Source of the DNA: Volvox africanus
Lineage: Eukaryota > Chlorophyta > Chlorophyceae > Chlamydomonadales > Volvocaceae
DNA length: 64,000 nt
Direction of reading: 5' to 3'
Assembly (NCBI GenBank): GCA_030268105.1
Contig: BSDZ01000020.1
Location: 1,442,001 to 1,506,000, forward strand
A program made the position numbers and the translations under genes. Below, in pieces: positions 48,101 through 60,900 of this stretch; within the stretch, counting starts at the first letter, position 1, and the number at the start of each line of letters is the position of its first letter. The notes under the pieces are model-generated. The model was given only the letters and a program-made list of their open reading frames with translations, made no database searches and was not told the origin of the DNA.

Positions 48101-51100
48101 AGGGCGGGAGAGGGGAGAGGGCGGGAGAGGGGAGAGGGGAGAGGGGAGAGGGGAGAGGGGAGAGGGGAGAGGGGAGAGGGGAGAGGGGAGAGGGCGGCAT
48201 ACCACAATTAAAGAGACTATACCCAGGGAAGAGGGATTATTAGGGCTTGAGGACTGCCCAACAGTGCGGCTTACGGCTCCCCATCTGCGTTGCTGTCCAT
48301 TCCCCTCCGCCCCACTCAATCGGACGGCACGCGCGGGCCGTGTGTTTGCGCCCCTGGTGCGCGCGGGCTGGCGGGAGCCATTCGTGGCCCCAGCCCGCGG
48401 CCCCTTCCTGTATGTCCATGAGCCCTGTGTTCTACCTGCTTTATCCCAGTCGTACATATTCCCAAATAAACCATGCTTCCCATCTCACCTTCTATACGGT
48501 TTCCTTCCTTTCCGTACGAATACGCCGTACTTTCCCACCCTAACATATACGTCCGTAAGTTTACATTCCTTCTTAACTCAACCTATCACAACCTATTACT
48601 TGCTTGCCTCCGTGCTCAGCGACATTGTTCTCATCGGGTGCATGTGTCCGTCGCCTTGTTTTACTGCCTTGGACTTGTCCGTACTCGCCTTTCTCTGTCC
48701 TTCTCTGTCCTCCTCTGTCCCTGCGCTTACCCTTCTTCTTCCACTCGACTGTGCACGTCCTTGCCATTACGGCTGCTACCAACGCCACTGTCCCAACTGA
48801 GTGGGATCGCCCGGAAACGCGCTTGGCTCGGTTGGTACATGCGCGCGCGCTTCGAGCTGGCCGGGTTGGGTGGTGGGTTGGTTGGGTTATGGCGCGTGTA
48901 GGTTTTCGCTACAGGTGGGTCGTGAGGAGCACTCGAGTGACAGCGCTAGCGCCAGCGGTCAGATCAGCTTTGTCTCGGAACCCAGATGTCTTTCGCTTCG
49001 GCGTCAGCAATAAGGCCGATAGTATTCATAATTAAGGTTCCGCTTACTTTTACCGCTGTAATTCGCGGCCTTGGTGGCCTAAATTCCGTCACAGCTCGTT
49101 TCCACATTCGTGACTTTGGACGACGTCGGCCATCATTCGACCCTCACGGCTAGTCCCCGTTCCTCCAGTATCAGCAGCAGAATTTCGTTTCAATCGTCTT
49201 CCCCCAGCTCCACACTCCCCTCCACCCCAGCCCCGCACTCCCCTCCACCCCACCCCCAGCCCAGCACTCACTCCCCTCCACCCCACCCCCACCCCCAGCC
49301 CCGCACTCCCCTCCACCCCAGCCCCGCACTCACTCCCCTCCACCCCAGCCCCGCACTCACTCCCCTCCACCCCAGCCCAGACTCACCCCCATCCGGACTC
49401 TCAGTCCCCGGAAAGCCACGATGCGCCCGTCGCACAGCCGTACGTATGGCTGTGTATTTGGATATAGGGTTGTGTTTGGGAAACGGTGACGGTGACAAAG
49501 AGACACAAACAATGGGGTTAAACGTACAGTTGGGTTGTGCCCCAGGCGTGCGTGCGATCGTGCTGCGTTGCGTGCATCTCAGATGAATGTTGGGTGTTGG
49601 GAGGGGTAGGAAGGACAAGCCAACATGACCTCGCCCGTAAGCTGCGGGAAGGGAAGATGGAAACCACATAAACAGTTACTTCCCTCCCCCCCATGTTATT
49701 TATACAAGCTTTTACGGTAGGCGAATATTGCATGGCTTAATGATGATTATTTTTTAAATAATCATTATAAATATTTATAAATATTTAATATGTATATATA
49801 AATATTTTGTAATTAGCAGAAAATGAAACCAAACATTACCCGATATAGCTAATGTCCTTAGGATAAGTAAGATCTTTTAATGTTTTAATAACTAGATATT
49901 AATAATCCGCTGTTCACTTGATAAACAGTAGTGGAAGTGGCATTATAAAGTACTTAGGGTTTGGGGGTTTCAGTTCTTAACCCAGGATCACACCATACCA
50001 AGGTACTGGATCCTATCCCAAACCCGCACGTGCCTCGCGTCATACACCAACGGGGCGACTCTCTGGTGGCCTTACTCTTCTTCCCATTTTCCCATCGCCA
50101 CCGCACATACACACACCTTTCGGCTTCAGCCTTTCCGTACTTCCCCCTTTCCTTCACCCCTCTCCCTACTCAGCCAAGTCTTATCCTTTTCCGAGCTGAC
50201 ACCCACCCTGCTGCGACTGGACGGTTCGATCGCGCCACCTCGCGAAGGTAGCACTGGAAGCCATGACACGGACAACGCCGCCGCCAGCGCGTCACGGTAC
50301 GACATCGACCGTGTCGCCGGCCCCGTTGCCTTCGAGGTTGCCGCCACCGTAGAGAACAACCCCGAGAATATACTTGTCGTCGCTAAGCCGCCGCTGTTAT
50401 CGGCCATGCCAACGCCGCTGCCTCTACCGCCGCCGCCAGACTCGTAGCCGCCTGCGCCGCTGTTGATGATGCACTCTAAGGGGGCTGATCCAATAGCCCG
50501 CTGAGTCCCCTCCGGACATGAACTGTAGCTATCTCGGATCATCGCGGGGCCTGGCTGCTGTGACTGCTGCTGCTGTGACTGCTGCTGCTGGTGGTGGTGA
50601 GAAGGTGACGTCGGTGGTATCGGCCGAAGGTGCTTGTGCAATGAATACCTTTGCCGCCGGTCCTGGCCTTGATGGGCTTGAGACAGGGTAAGCGCGACCT
50701 CACTACGCACCAGGGATCCGGATACAGCCCTTCCAGCGGGGGATGAAGGAAGCGGCAGCGGATCCGCCGCACCTGCCGCCGCCGCAGCCGCTGCCGCCGC
50801 AATCCCGATTGCGCCAAATGGAGAACCCCCTTCCAACGACATTCTCGGAGAAGCCGAGCCAATACGATTGCCAATTGTAGGCTTCCGGCTGTACGACTCG
50901 GCATCCTCCGCCGCCGCCGGTAATGCTACCGCCGCTATCTGTGTCGCCGCTGTAGGGAGCGATGGGGGCAGGTCACTGGAAAGCGTTAGGGGAGCATTAA
51001 CAGGCAGCCGTGGTGCCGTACTCGCTACTGCCGTGGAAGCGGTTGAAGCGCCGCCGAACATTGCCGCGCGACGTCCCGATGGCGCGTGCAACGACGATGT

Positions 51101-54100
51101 TGGCGCCGTTGCGATCACGTCGCCGATTGACGTCACTGACACAGAGCGTGCTATTGCCGAGGAGATGCCGCGAAGCAGCTTTCCTCCAGTGGACCCCAGC
51201 TCACATTGAAATAGACGCAGCGCGGCGCCCCCTGTCATGCCGGAAGCGGCTGCTGCATGCAAGGACGTGCGACCATTAAGGGAGATATCCGATATGGCAC
51301 CCGCGGCGGCGATGGCGGCGGCGGCTGCGCCGTTGTGGGAAGCGCCCGTTGTGCTCCATTGCCCTGCGACCCGTGGTTCCACTACGACCATAGCTCCGTC
51401 GGGGTGCTGCAGCAGCTCCTGCGGCCAGTCCGCCTCCAGGAGCGCCAGTTGGCAGCTGGCGGCGAATGCGGTGGCGGAGGCGGGGGAGGCGAAGGCCACG
51501 ATGAACGAGTCGCCCTCTGCGGGAGGTGGACCCAAAGGGGTTTAGGGGAAGGCGGGGCTGAGGCCGCGGATCTAAATGGGGCCAGGAAGGGGTAGGTGGG
51601 GATGGGAGGTGGATGAGGACAGCGAGATGGCAAAGGGAGGTGGGAATAGGGGAAAGAAAGCCGCAAGCTTTCAATCGAACATGACTTCCCCGATCCCACA
51701 TCCTTCTTACCCGTGGCGCTTTCGTACCCGTCGTACTCTTCCAGTAACTGCCGTATGCAAGCGTGATGCAGCTGCAGGGCTGCATCCATCGTGGCCACCG
51801 ACAAGGCTTCCCACAGGACTGCGTGAGGCGGAGTTGGGGGTGCGAGGGGGGGGTCTGGACGTGTCACGAAAGGGAGGGAGACGAACATCGAAACACTGGT
51901 AATGATCGCTGACGAAGCCAGGACTAACCGGGGAGGGGAGGGGAGGAAGGACGAAGGGGCCGCGGTAGAGAGAATGCGGAGCCAAAGCATCTTTGCAAAG
52001 CGCCGGGTAAAGAACTTATGATAGCCCTTAACCTCCCCTCCCTCGTCATCATAGTCTCCGTCTCTGTTATCTACCTGTGCTGTTCTGCACGTCTGTGATG
52101 AGCAGTGTCGTATCCGGCCCCGCCTGCGGTGCACGAACCCGACCCAGCAGGTCGCGGTGGCGCCGGCCCCTGCGACACCAAAACAACAAAGCAACTGCGG
52201 ACAGCAACAGCGCCAAGGCGACTTGGCACCCCACCACAAGGCCCACCAATGCGCCGCCCCTGAGCGCCGTACTGCGTCCCTCATCTGGCGGGATGGGCAG
52301 GGGAATGGAATGGAATGGAGGGGGGAGGGCCGTGGCGGGAGGAGTGGTGCCAGGGGGCTACGGCACATGTACGGATATGCAAATGGAGGGCACATGCGCG
52401 CGCAACGATCATTGCTGTGATGGATACGCGTTGATCGTCTTCCGAAGGTAAAGAGGTGATAGAGCGAGTGAGAGCGAGTGAGAACAGACGGTAAAACATG
52501 CAAAGAACGGGGAACGGGTAACGAAGCAGAGAGGTAGAAAATGAAATTGCAAAGATCTGGAGCTGAAGGAGCTGAAGGCCGGAAATGGAGGGTGAGAAAG
52601 CGCGAGGGACTGTCTGATTGCGGGCGTGGGTTTGCGGCCGCGACTCTCCCCACGACTCACCCTTCTCCAGGCCAACATCCAACCAATCCGGCGCGCTGAT
52701 TGAAGTTTCGTACCGCAAACGTACGACGCTAGAATCAAGTACTGATGTCACAAGACGGAAATACTTGTCTATCAATCCCACTGCCGTGCTGATGGTGCCA
52801 TCAGTTACAGCTGCGGTAACCGAGTCGTCGCCGTCGCTGATATTGCTACTGGTACGACTACTTTGCTCCATTCTGTTCGAGTTACTGTCGCCGAAGCCGC
52901 CGCTGCCGTTGCTGTGGACGGTGTCGGCGTCGTAGCCCGCCGCTGCCGCCGCCGCCGCCAGCTCGGAGGCGGCGTGGCCTAGAGCCCAGCGAAACCAGTT
53001 GGGCTCCGCGGGCGCCACGACGACAGGGGCGGAGTTGGGAGAGTGAAGTGCGTGCCATAAGGCCCGAAGGTACGGCAGGATCAATTTTTCCGGAATGTTG
53101 TTGCTCCGCAGCATGTCCGTTGCCGCCGTCACCGCTGCATCCCTCAGAGCCGCTGCCGCTGCCGCCATCGTTGTCGTCGTCGTGGTGCTGTTCGCACTCA
53201 TGCTTTCGTTGAAGCTGCTGCGACTGCTGACATTCTGTGCCCGCTGCAATTGAAGTACCATGCGCCACCAGGGCGTACGAACATACCTACAGCAGCGCGG
53301 AGGTTTTCCGTACTTACGTACGAGATGCCGTTCATTACTGAGCCTGGCATATGCCATAACTCTATGCGGCTCAAGAGTACCTTGTACTGGTCTGATCTCC
53401 TCCCTCCTCGAGACGCTACCCTGCCTTGTGTCTACCGCTGTTGCCATCTCCCTCCCTGGTGCCCCATCTGTCCTTCACATGAAACAAACAATCGCACGCT
53501 GTCGCAAGGTACCCCCTTGCTTTGGTCCCCGCAGGCTACCTGCCCCCTCGCCTTCTCGCCTTCTCGCCCCCTCGCCTTCTCGCATCCCGATCCAACAATC
53601 TTAACCCATGAGCAAGCCCACATAGCCGTTGGACCGCACCCTTCCAGACCCACTCACTGCTCGCAAACGCTGGCATTGGACGGTGTCCGTCTTCGCTCCC
53701 AGCCCATGCCGCCGCGTAAACGGTCGGTTGCGGCCTGGCGGATGAGGCGCCGCTCGAGGATGTTCATACGGGGCGAGTCGAAGGCGACTTCCAAATCGGT
53801 TATGTCGCCACCGGCGTCAACGATGCCTGTCTTGTATAATGCCATATAATTAGAATGTGCAGAGTAGCAGCAGCAGACGGAGGAGGAGGTGAGAAGGACG
53901 AGGGTAGGAGAAGGAGGAAGAAGGAGAGGTGAGGGGGGAACTCACAGGACGTTGGAGAGGTTCGGGCGGAAAGGTTGGAGTCGCGACCGGACCGAGAAGG
54001 CTGGGAGGCAGACAGAGACAGACAGAAAGACAGGCACCTGGGCAAGACGACTATAGGACATTAAGACTATAGTTGTGGCGGCGGCGGTGGACGCCATGGC

Positions 54101-56450
54101 AGAAAGTGATGGCCGCAATTATACATCGCCTCCAAAACCGTGACGTAGGTCAGCGGCACATGCGGCACGGCGTGAAGAAAGCGGCTATCGGTAGCCCACA
54201 GAGACTCCTCGGAGGGGCAATGTGTCATGAACGGGGAGGTCATGACGGGTCAGCTCACCGCCGTAATTGACTTCTGTGTTCTCCCTGAAGAAGGACGAAA
54301 AGGGCGCCCGGTTAACCGACGTAATCGAAATCCCCAAGAATTTTGAATTGGTGGCTGTGCTGGCGGCGGCGATGGCGGGGGCGCCAGCTAGCTCCGGAAC
54401 CCCTAACCGCCCAATCGACGCCGCTTCAACTAACGCTAACGCCCTCGGGGTGTCCCGAGAGATGTTGTGACCAGGTGGCCAAGGCGCCGGCACCAATTCA
54501 TTTATGACAGAGCTGATCGCTTCCGATTCATCGTATACGCCGTACATGCCGTACAAAAAGTCGTGGATGACGCTGACGCCACAGGTCTGCGCGTTGCATA
54601 ACACTAGATCATCTGTCGAGGCTGGCGTCGACGCTACCCAGCGGCTTCCCGGCAGCGGTGCGACACCCAATGCATCCGGCCGCTGCAGCGGTGCCGCCGC
54701 AGCCATATGCGGCAACGCCGCGTCCCATTCCAGCGTCACCATGCATGATCCCGCCGTGAAGTACGGACTGACAGCATGGCAAACCAGGGATTTGGTGCGC
54801 CGAGGCGAGGGCGTCTTCGGAAAAGACTTTGTGTCATTGTCAGGCGCATTGTACGAAAGCAACTGTTCCACCAATGCCGCAGCGTAACGCCAGCCGCTGC
54901 CGTTGACTAGCGGCTCCGCCGCTGGCGGTGGCACATTCAGATCAAAGACATAGCCCTGCGACGTGCCGCGGCTCTGTACGACACTCGCTGCTACGGCCGC
55001 CAAGACATCACCCGCGCGGCCGCAGTGTGGGTTGTCGGTTATGCACAGGCCGTACTGCGGCAGGGACGCCCCCTCCTCCGTCCTCGCCTTCTTATGCGTC
55101 GCCAGCAGGTCCAGCAGCTCTTCCCAGTGGTCCGGCGGAGAGTTGAACCCCAGAGCACTCAGCGTGTCGGCCCGGTACCACATCAGCAGGAACGTGCGCG
55201 GGTGCAGCGGGCCCAGGGGGTGAGGGTCGTACGAACATGAATTCTCCGGCAAATGCTCGAAGTCCTCCGTCGTTGCTGCCAGGAACTCCAGCTCCTCCGT
55301 CGATGCATCGGCGGAGAAGGCGAGGTTGATACCGCTGCCGCCGCCGGCGCCGCCCGCAACTTCCAAGTTCACGCGGTGCACAGCTTCGGCGTCACTGACA
55401 TTTGATGGCGGCGGCGGTTGAATTATAATTTCAAATTCGTACCGGCCGAGTGACTTGAGTACATCTGCGTAGGCCGCATCAAGCCATTCTGCAATAAGCC
55501 CGTTGGCCCAGCTGGGGCACTGCATCCACGCCAGTGTGATGGATGAAGAGGAGTTGTTGAGGGCTGACAGAGGCGGCTCCGAAACCGCCGTTGACGGTAG
55601 CGGTGCGGCCATGACCGAGCTCTGGTGAGCAATCCAATGAAGATCCGGATTCATCCCAGGTTCATCCCGGCGAACCGTTCACGGCATTGCCGCATACCGC
55701 GCAGGATTGACGTTTTCGAGGTTCAGTGCAATGCGATTTGGGTCGGGACGATGTGGATCGGGGTGATTTGGGTTGGGAAGGCGTTAGGGAATTGGATGAC
55801 CACAAGCATTTGGATTTGGAATGGGTTACGGGGAAAGGCGGGGAATAATGATCTGGAGAAGCACCGTTGGCGCGCTGGGCTACCGCTGGCCATTCAGTTC
55901 CGGCCAGGAAGGACGCCGGCCACTTTCACTATTCAAATTGAACCGCTTCCAGTAATCTGTTTATACCATAAATCGTCTGTAACATCGTTATCGTATGTAT
56001 GCACTGTGCAGGAAGTTGGAAAGCAAGTTGTACGTACCGGCCAGGAACCGTCCACTAGGCACTGGCAGGTAGGCGAATGTTGATAAGCACAGGCAGGCGT
56101 CATCAGAGGCGCTTACCTTGAGATTACTGGTCACGTCCATAAGGCAGCGCGGGTCGCGGAAGGCCCGCGCCACAGCTGCAGCCGACGAGCTCGCGTTCAT
56201 GCACATGACGCCGTCCAAAGCAGGACTTGAAGATAACCTGGATCAAGCAAGTATCCAAGAGAAAAAATACGAACTTTGGAGCATACCAGACCGGGACCGT
56301 GACTAGATGAACGATGTCGCACCCGATGAGGCTATCTAAAACGGCTGACACGCAATAATCATTTTGAAGAAGGCCTGTGTCTTCTGATTCTGAGATTCCA
56401 GCTAGGGCCCAGAGGCATATCACACTTAAGAATACAACTCTGAGCTTCAT
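43625..56450 (-). CDS. Receptor-type class III nucleotidyl cyclase with extracellular solute-binding domain
   Basis: Makes cAMP or cGMP from the nucleoside triphosphate at the plasma or ciliary membrane (family role). Exons 5' to 3': 56450-56323, 56225-56117, 55621-54259, 54037-53946 (tentative), 53830-53658, 53420-53318, 53243-52661, 52284-52075, 51818-51711, 51516-50207, 49449-49387, 49078-49054 (tentative), 47478-45362, 44883-44817, 44722-44382, 43930-43625; about 2365 residues with phases kept. Order of parts: signal peptide (VVFLSVICLWALAG); an ectodomain like bacterial family-1 solute-binding proteins (residues ~80-840); one transmembrane helix (~862-886); cyclase domain C1 with LLITDVQNST (Asp915) and EGDSF (Asp959), ending LRVRMG and VSDSAPGGLVVMSG; a long Gly/Ala/Pro-rich linker; cyclase domain C2. 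C2 has Lys (codon 45577-45575) at the first metal Asp but keeps Asn2291 and Arg2295 in NRASR. An ATG at 56465 is an alternative start. The middle of C1 is not fully resolved (49387-47478). Confidence 0.88.
44267..44292. repeat. Perfect hairpin, 11-bp arms, 4-nt loop
   Basis: Arms GCGCTCTTAGC and GCTAAGAGCGC around loop GCGT, in the last intron of the cyclase gene. GACCCGTGGGTC follows at 44311-44322. No function is evident. Confidence 0.9.
45109..45144. repeat. (CA)n microsatellite
   Basis: Perfect dinucleotide run, followed by CACTCACACTCACTCACTTACA-type decay, directly left of the IS3-like fragment. Confidence 0.98.
45183..45341 (+). pseudogene. Fragment of IS3-family (IS150-like) transposase OrfB inside a cyclase intron
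   Basis: Translation in frame from 45183 gives a 53-residue open stretch with the pattern of the IS3 OrfB N-terminus: EWLTKP, then DKELISIIKVIFEE, RGNHGARSI and a terminal VSRKRI (compare the family pattern W-x-x-x-P...D-x-E-L-x-x-x-I-x-x-I...G-x-x-G-x-R-x-I...L-x-x-x-G-x-x-V-S-x-K-R). It corresponds to the HTH_21 region before the catalytic rve domain, which is absent. Base composition is AT-rich (AATAAG, AAAAAC, ATTATT-type codons), unlike the surrounding exons. It lies on the strand opposite the cyclase, between a (CA)n tract (45109-45144) and the splice donor of the exon ending at 45362. No terminal repeats were found. It could be an insertion from a bacterium or an assembly or contamination join. 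Similarity is judged by eye. Confidence 0.68.
47942..48193. repeat. Purine-rich minisatellite in cyclase intron
   Basis: Array of GAGAGGGGAGAGGGCGGGA-type units ending in pure GGGAGA repeats, within the intron 49053-47479. The G-rich strand is the plus strand, antisense to the gene. It yields long but spurious open frames. Confidence 0.97.
49206..49382. repeat. Pyrimidine-rich minisatellite in cyclase intron
   Basis: Repeated CCCCTCCACCCCAGCCC and GCACTCACT elements with variable unit length, starting a few bases past the splice donor of the exon ending at 49387. Degenerate Ala/Gly/Trp-rich open frames here are not genes. Confidence 0.93.
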
Positions 56451-57987
56451 ATACCAATATGTCATCTGCCTGATTTGAAATGGACGTTATATGATGGCCA
56501 GGAGAATTTAATTGGTAGCCAATCTCGGTCATGAAAAGGCCTCATTAGAAGCGGTCATTATAAACTTGGCTATGTTTCAAGTAACCACCAAGTGAAAGCA
56601 CCAGGATTACAACAGCACATAAGCTGCATAATTATACTAACATAAATTTCTGGGTATGACGATCGCCAAAGCTAGAAGATATTCATTGCTTTAAAGATTT
56701 TGTCTATTTTATTAGAACGGTTGAATATTTTAAATTCATCAAGGCGTTTTAATACTATGCGTTGGAAAATCGACTTATGACTAAACTTTGACAGGGGATT
56801 TTCAGCTGCAAGGTACAAGCGTCTTGGGCTTGTACGGCTCATATACGCCAATAAGCTCAAGGTACGCTGAGAGAAACATGAATAACAATGTAATTCATTT
56901 TTTGGAAAAACACTGATCAAAAAAGAAAACTATCAAAAACAGGAAGAAAACACCAAGACAGTATTCGTACAACTATTCCAGCGCCCGTCTACGAGTGCAG
57001 TACAAATACTTAGGCTAGCCCGGGTTGGTTCTCGAGATCTCAGCACCCATACCTACATACTCAGTTTTGATCCGCTTAGATACCAAAGACGGTTATGCTC
57101 AGGGATTGCGTGTCCATGCGGACTTCCCCGGGGCAGGACCAAAGTCCCATAGCTTCGTAGATATATCGGCAAGGGCTTCCCTGCATAAGCGCTCGTACCA
57201 TTTGTGCCAGCGGATAAGGTTGTGTTGCAAACAGGGCCGAGGGGCATTCGGCTGTAAAAAGTGACGATGAGGCCATCGATCAGACTTCCGCATGGTACCA
57301 CCATCAGGTTCTGACGTAAATAAAGTGGCCAAAATTACAAAAAATGATTTTAAGATATTTTATGCTACGTTTACCATGAATGCACGCTCTTCCGCGTGTC
57401 GGGTCTCCTATTCGATCGGGACGGCGTCGGTCCATGGGTTATCTCACTCAAGGGAATAATTATGTAAATATCATGACTTACAACAAACCATTTGCGATCC
57501 ATTGAGCACTAACACATGTTGGGGCCTTATCCCTACGACTCGGCATGACAGACACACTCCCTTGGCTATTCACCACTGTGCAATTGTCAACAATCTAGAG
57601 CGCCTGGTTAGGATTGAAATGGGATATTTAAATGAAGGTCATTGGCCTCAGCAATATCTTGCCGCCACAGCTGCGCATTGTCGTATCATGCCGGGAAGTT
57701 ATAGTGGAAGAATGTCTTTCATGTCAATCAGAAGCCTTTGATAGGGTTCTAATTAATTGTCCCGCCCACCGATGTTTCAAAACTGCTGTACAAGGGCTCA
57801 TGACTAACCCTTCCATATGATTAGTTTTTCATTATAATCGCTTGAAAATCTTTAACTAATCATTTTAATCTCGATGAGAGGCTCAACCTAGGAATAACCC
57901 AGTACAGATATAAAGCTTCCCAAGGACTTGCACTTACAAGGTCCTCTGCAGCTTTCATTCTACAGTGTTTAAAGCCGCTTGAATGCA
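56451..57987. promoter_or_regulatory. Divergent region between cyclase and FBXO21-like genes
   Basis: About 1.5 kb between two start codons pointing apart. It is relatively AT-rich and has no repeat array. The 5' UTRs and promoters of both genes are expected here. I see no convincing TATA box at a usual distance and no coding exon. Confidence 0.45.
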
Positions 57988-60900
57988 ATGGAATCCACAG
58001 AAGGAAGCGCTGACTGTCTTCCGATTGATTTCCTAAGGTTGTTGTTCGTGCGTCTATCCGCGCGCGACCTTTGCGCAACGGCTTGCACATGTCGACTGTG
58101 GGATCAGCTCACCCGCGAATGTTGGCGGGCAAAGGTGCAGCGGCGCTGGAGACACGGCGACGCCAAATGGCGTTCACTCTCTCAATCTGGCGAGTGGAAA
58201 CAGCTCTACCGAGAGCGCCATATGGTACGCTCGTATGACAGATCTGGTCTGCATCAAAAAGAAGGGGATTTTACCCCGGAAACCGTGGAATCCGCAAACA
58301 TGACGCCTGATGTCTCTCCAATGTCTATGCCTCCCGTCTCTCCCATCAATGTCTATGCGCCCAAACTCCTCCGTCTCTTACTTCGTATCTTACACTCCGT
58401 CGTCCTCTTCTTTTACCCTCCTGGTGCCGCTAGCGCGACTGCGCCACGCGGGCCGCGCTGCAGGACCTGCCGTGGCCCGTACGACGCGAGGCGGCGCTGG
58501 CGACGCTCGTTGCTGCAGGTGACGATGCCTTGGACGAGCTGCTGGGGGCGGCGACGGCGGCAGCGTCGCAGGGCAAGACTATGCAGCCGCCGGCATTGAC
58601 CGGGAGCGATTGCAACCCCCTCCGTCGGGGACCGCGTCTTCTGGGTCAGCAGTACTGGACGGAGGTGGTAAGTGGGTGGGAAAGGGCACGACGCGGGTGT
58701 GGACGGACGGGTACGGTGCGATGCGATGCATTTCATTCGCAATATCGCGCGCCCATTCGCTTGCCATAATAGCCGTCGCTTGATCTTATGTGGGTCCGGG
58801 TCGTGGATGTGACCCGCGGGTCAGTGGTATGTAAGGTCAGTATCGCGCTGAATTGAGCATGTACGGAGCATGTACGGAGCAATGGGCGTTGTGCAGCTGT
58901 GCAGTTGTGCGAAGGGGCGCTGAAAAGGGGGGTACGTGTACAGGCGGTGTGTATAGCTGAATACTGTGGTTGTGTACGTGAGATCCGAAGTCCAGATGAC
59001 ACAAAGGGAGCTACCGTATAGTACAGGAACTCGTATCCGTGGATCTCTGAGTTCTCGTGACCCGTGGCTCCATGTACGAGCCCCTGTACGGGTCGTTTTT
59101 TACGATATTTCCCCAACACTGATGACAAATTTCGGCCGGTATTTCTAATCTCAATTCAGTTATGGGTTTCATACCAAACAGACATAGACAGTTCACTACA
59201 CACAGGAGACGCGGTTGAGATGCGGATGGATCACCCGTACAAGTTCATCTGTCGCCACTTCCCTACACGACAGGCCCTGGCAGCGCTTCGCAAGCGCGAG
59301 GCGGTGACATTGCTGCACAAACTAACCAAGGACCCACGGGTCGCTGAGGAGCGGCCGGATGCGGGAGCGCTGGCCATTGTACGACGGCGGGGATCGGGCA
59401 TTTGCATTTGCGTTTGCATCGACGCCGGGCTTTGTTTTCGCGCGATCCGGGGGCTGGGTGGAATGCTGCGGCGCTTGTATTGGCAACGACGAAAAGATGT
59501 TAACTGTTAACTGTCAGATTTAACTGATATAACTGATGTTAGGTTTTAGCCCCGGGAGGAGGTGATGGGGGGTGGAAGGGTTTAGGCTCGTCGCGTCTCT
59601 TCAGGAAGTGTCCCTTGGATCTAGCTGTTGGGCCTTGTTCTGCCGTATAATATACAACGGTCGCAAAGAGCTAATTACCCGACGAGTAACCCTAAACTAC
59701 CCAGTTACACACTTAACTAACCGACCAAACTGACGCCTTGGAGTGTGGCATTTGCTGCTTTGTTGCGTTCTCCCACCCGTTGTACCGGCAGGCTCAGGCC
59801 CACTACCCGGGTGCTGACCTGAGGGGCGTTGAGCGCGAGTTGGCGGCGCTGGCCTCGGAGCTTCAGCGGCGGATGCAGGTGGAAGGGGCGCCGGCTGGCT
59901 CCCTCCGGGTGAGGGTGGGGGAGGGGAAGGGGGGGGAGGGAGGTCCGTGTGGTGGAATATCGTTATGTGTGTGATGGTCACCTACAACTTATGTTGTACA
60001 ACTGACAGGCAAGGTCAGTTTCTGGTTGTATGGTGGCAGTTTAATATTTAAATGCGAATTTGCGATCCAAGGCAGAATTAAATACCCTGGGTTTAAGTTC
60101 CGGTTGAATTCTCCCACGGACCCGCAGACCTCTTCTCCGAAACTATAACGAACTTTTACATGTCCTGTCCTCTCCGTTTGTTTTCATCTTTTCCATTCTA
60201 CATCCTTTATCTCTTTAATTTCCTTTTTTCCACAACTGCCTTTCTTCTCTATTCTCACTTTTTTCTTTCTTTTCTGCTTATAAACATCAAATATCCTAAA
60301 CCTTCCCCTCCTAAACCGTTACCCTAACGGTCAACGGACCCCCGACACTCTGGGCGTCACCCTCAGGCCCTCAGGATTCTGAACCACCTCCTTTTCGGAC
60401 CAACACAATCCGCGTCGCCGCCGCCGTCGCCATCGCCGCCATCCCCATCGCCGACGTTGCCGTCGCCATCGTCATCATCGTCGCCGTCATCGTCGTCGCC
60501 GTCATCGCCGTCGCCGGTGGCACCTTGGGAGCGACCTCCCGTACAACAGTCCGCCGCCGCTGCCGTACTGGTCAAGCTCGCGGGCGCCGATGGCGGTCTG
60601 GGTCTGCGGGGTTGTGAAGCAGACGACTACTACAACCCGGCCAACTCCATGCTTTGCGATGTGCTGTCCCGGCGTTGCGGCATCCCGATATCTCTAGCAC
60701 TGCTGCATCTGGCGGTGGCGCGGAGAGGGGGGCTCGGGGGACGACTGGAGCTGATCGGTTTGCCAACCCGTGTTGTGAACAGGTACGGCACGTACCAGCA
60801 GTAGCAAATCAAATGACGTGTCATTTGGTCGTCCAACCCTACAGCCTTCTGCTTTGGACTGCCAGACCCCTTTCATCTACTTTCCCCCACCCACGCCACA

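Noticed and set aside
47835..48800. 321-codon open frame
   Set aside because: It is built on the GGGAGA minisatellite in a cyclase intron and then on unstructured intron sequence.
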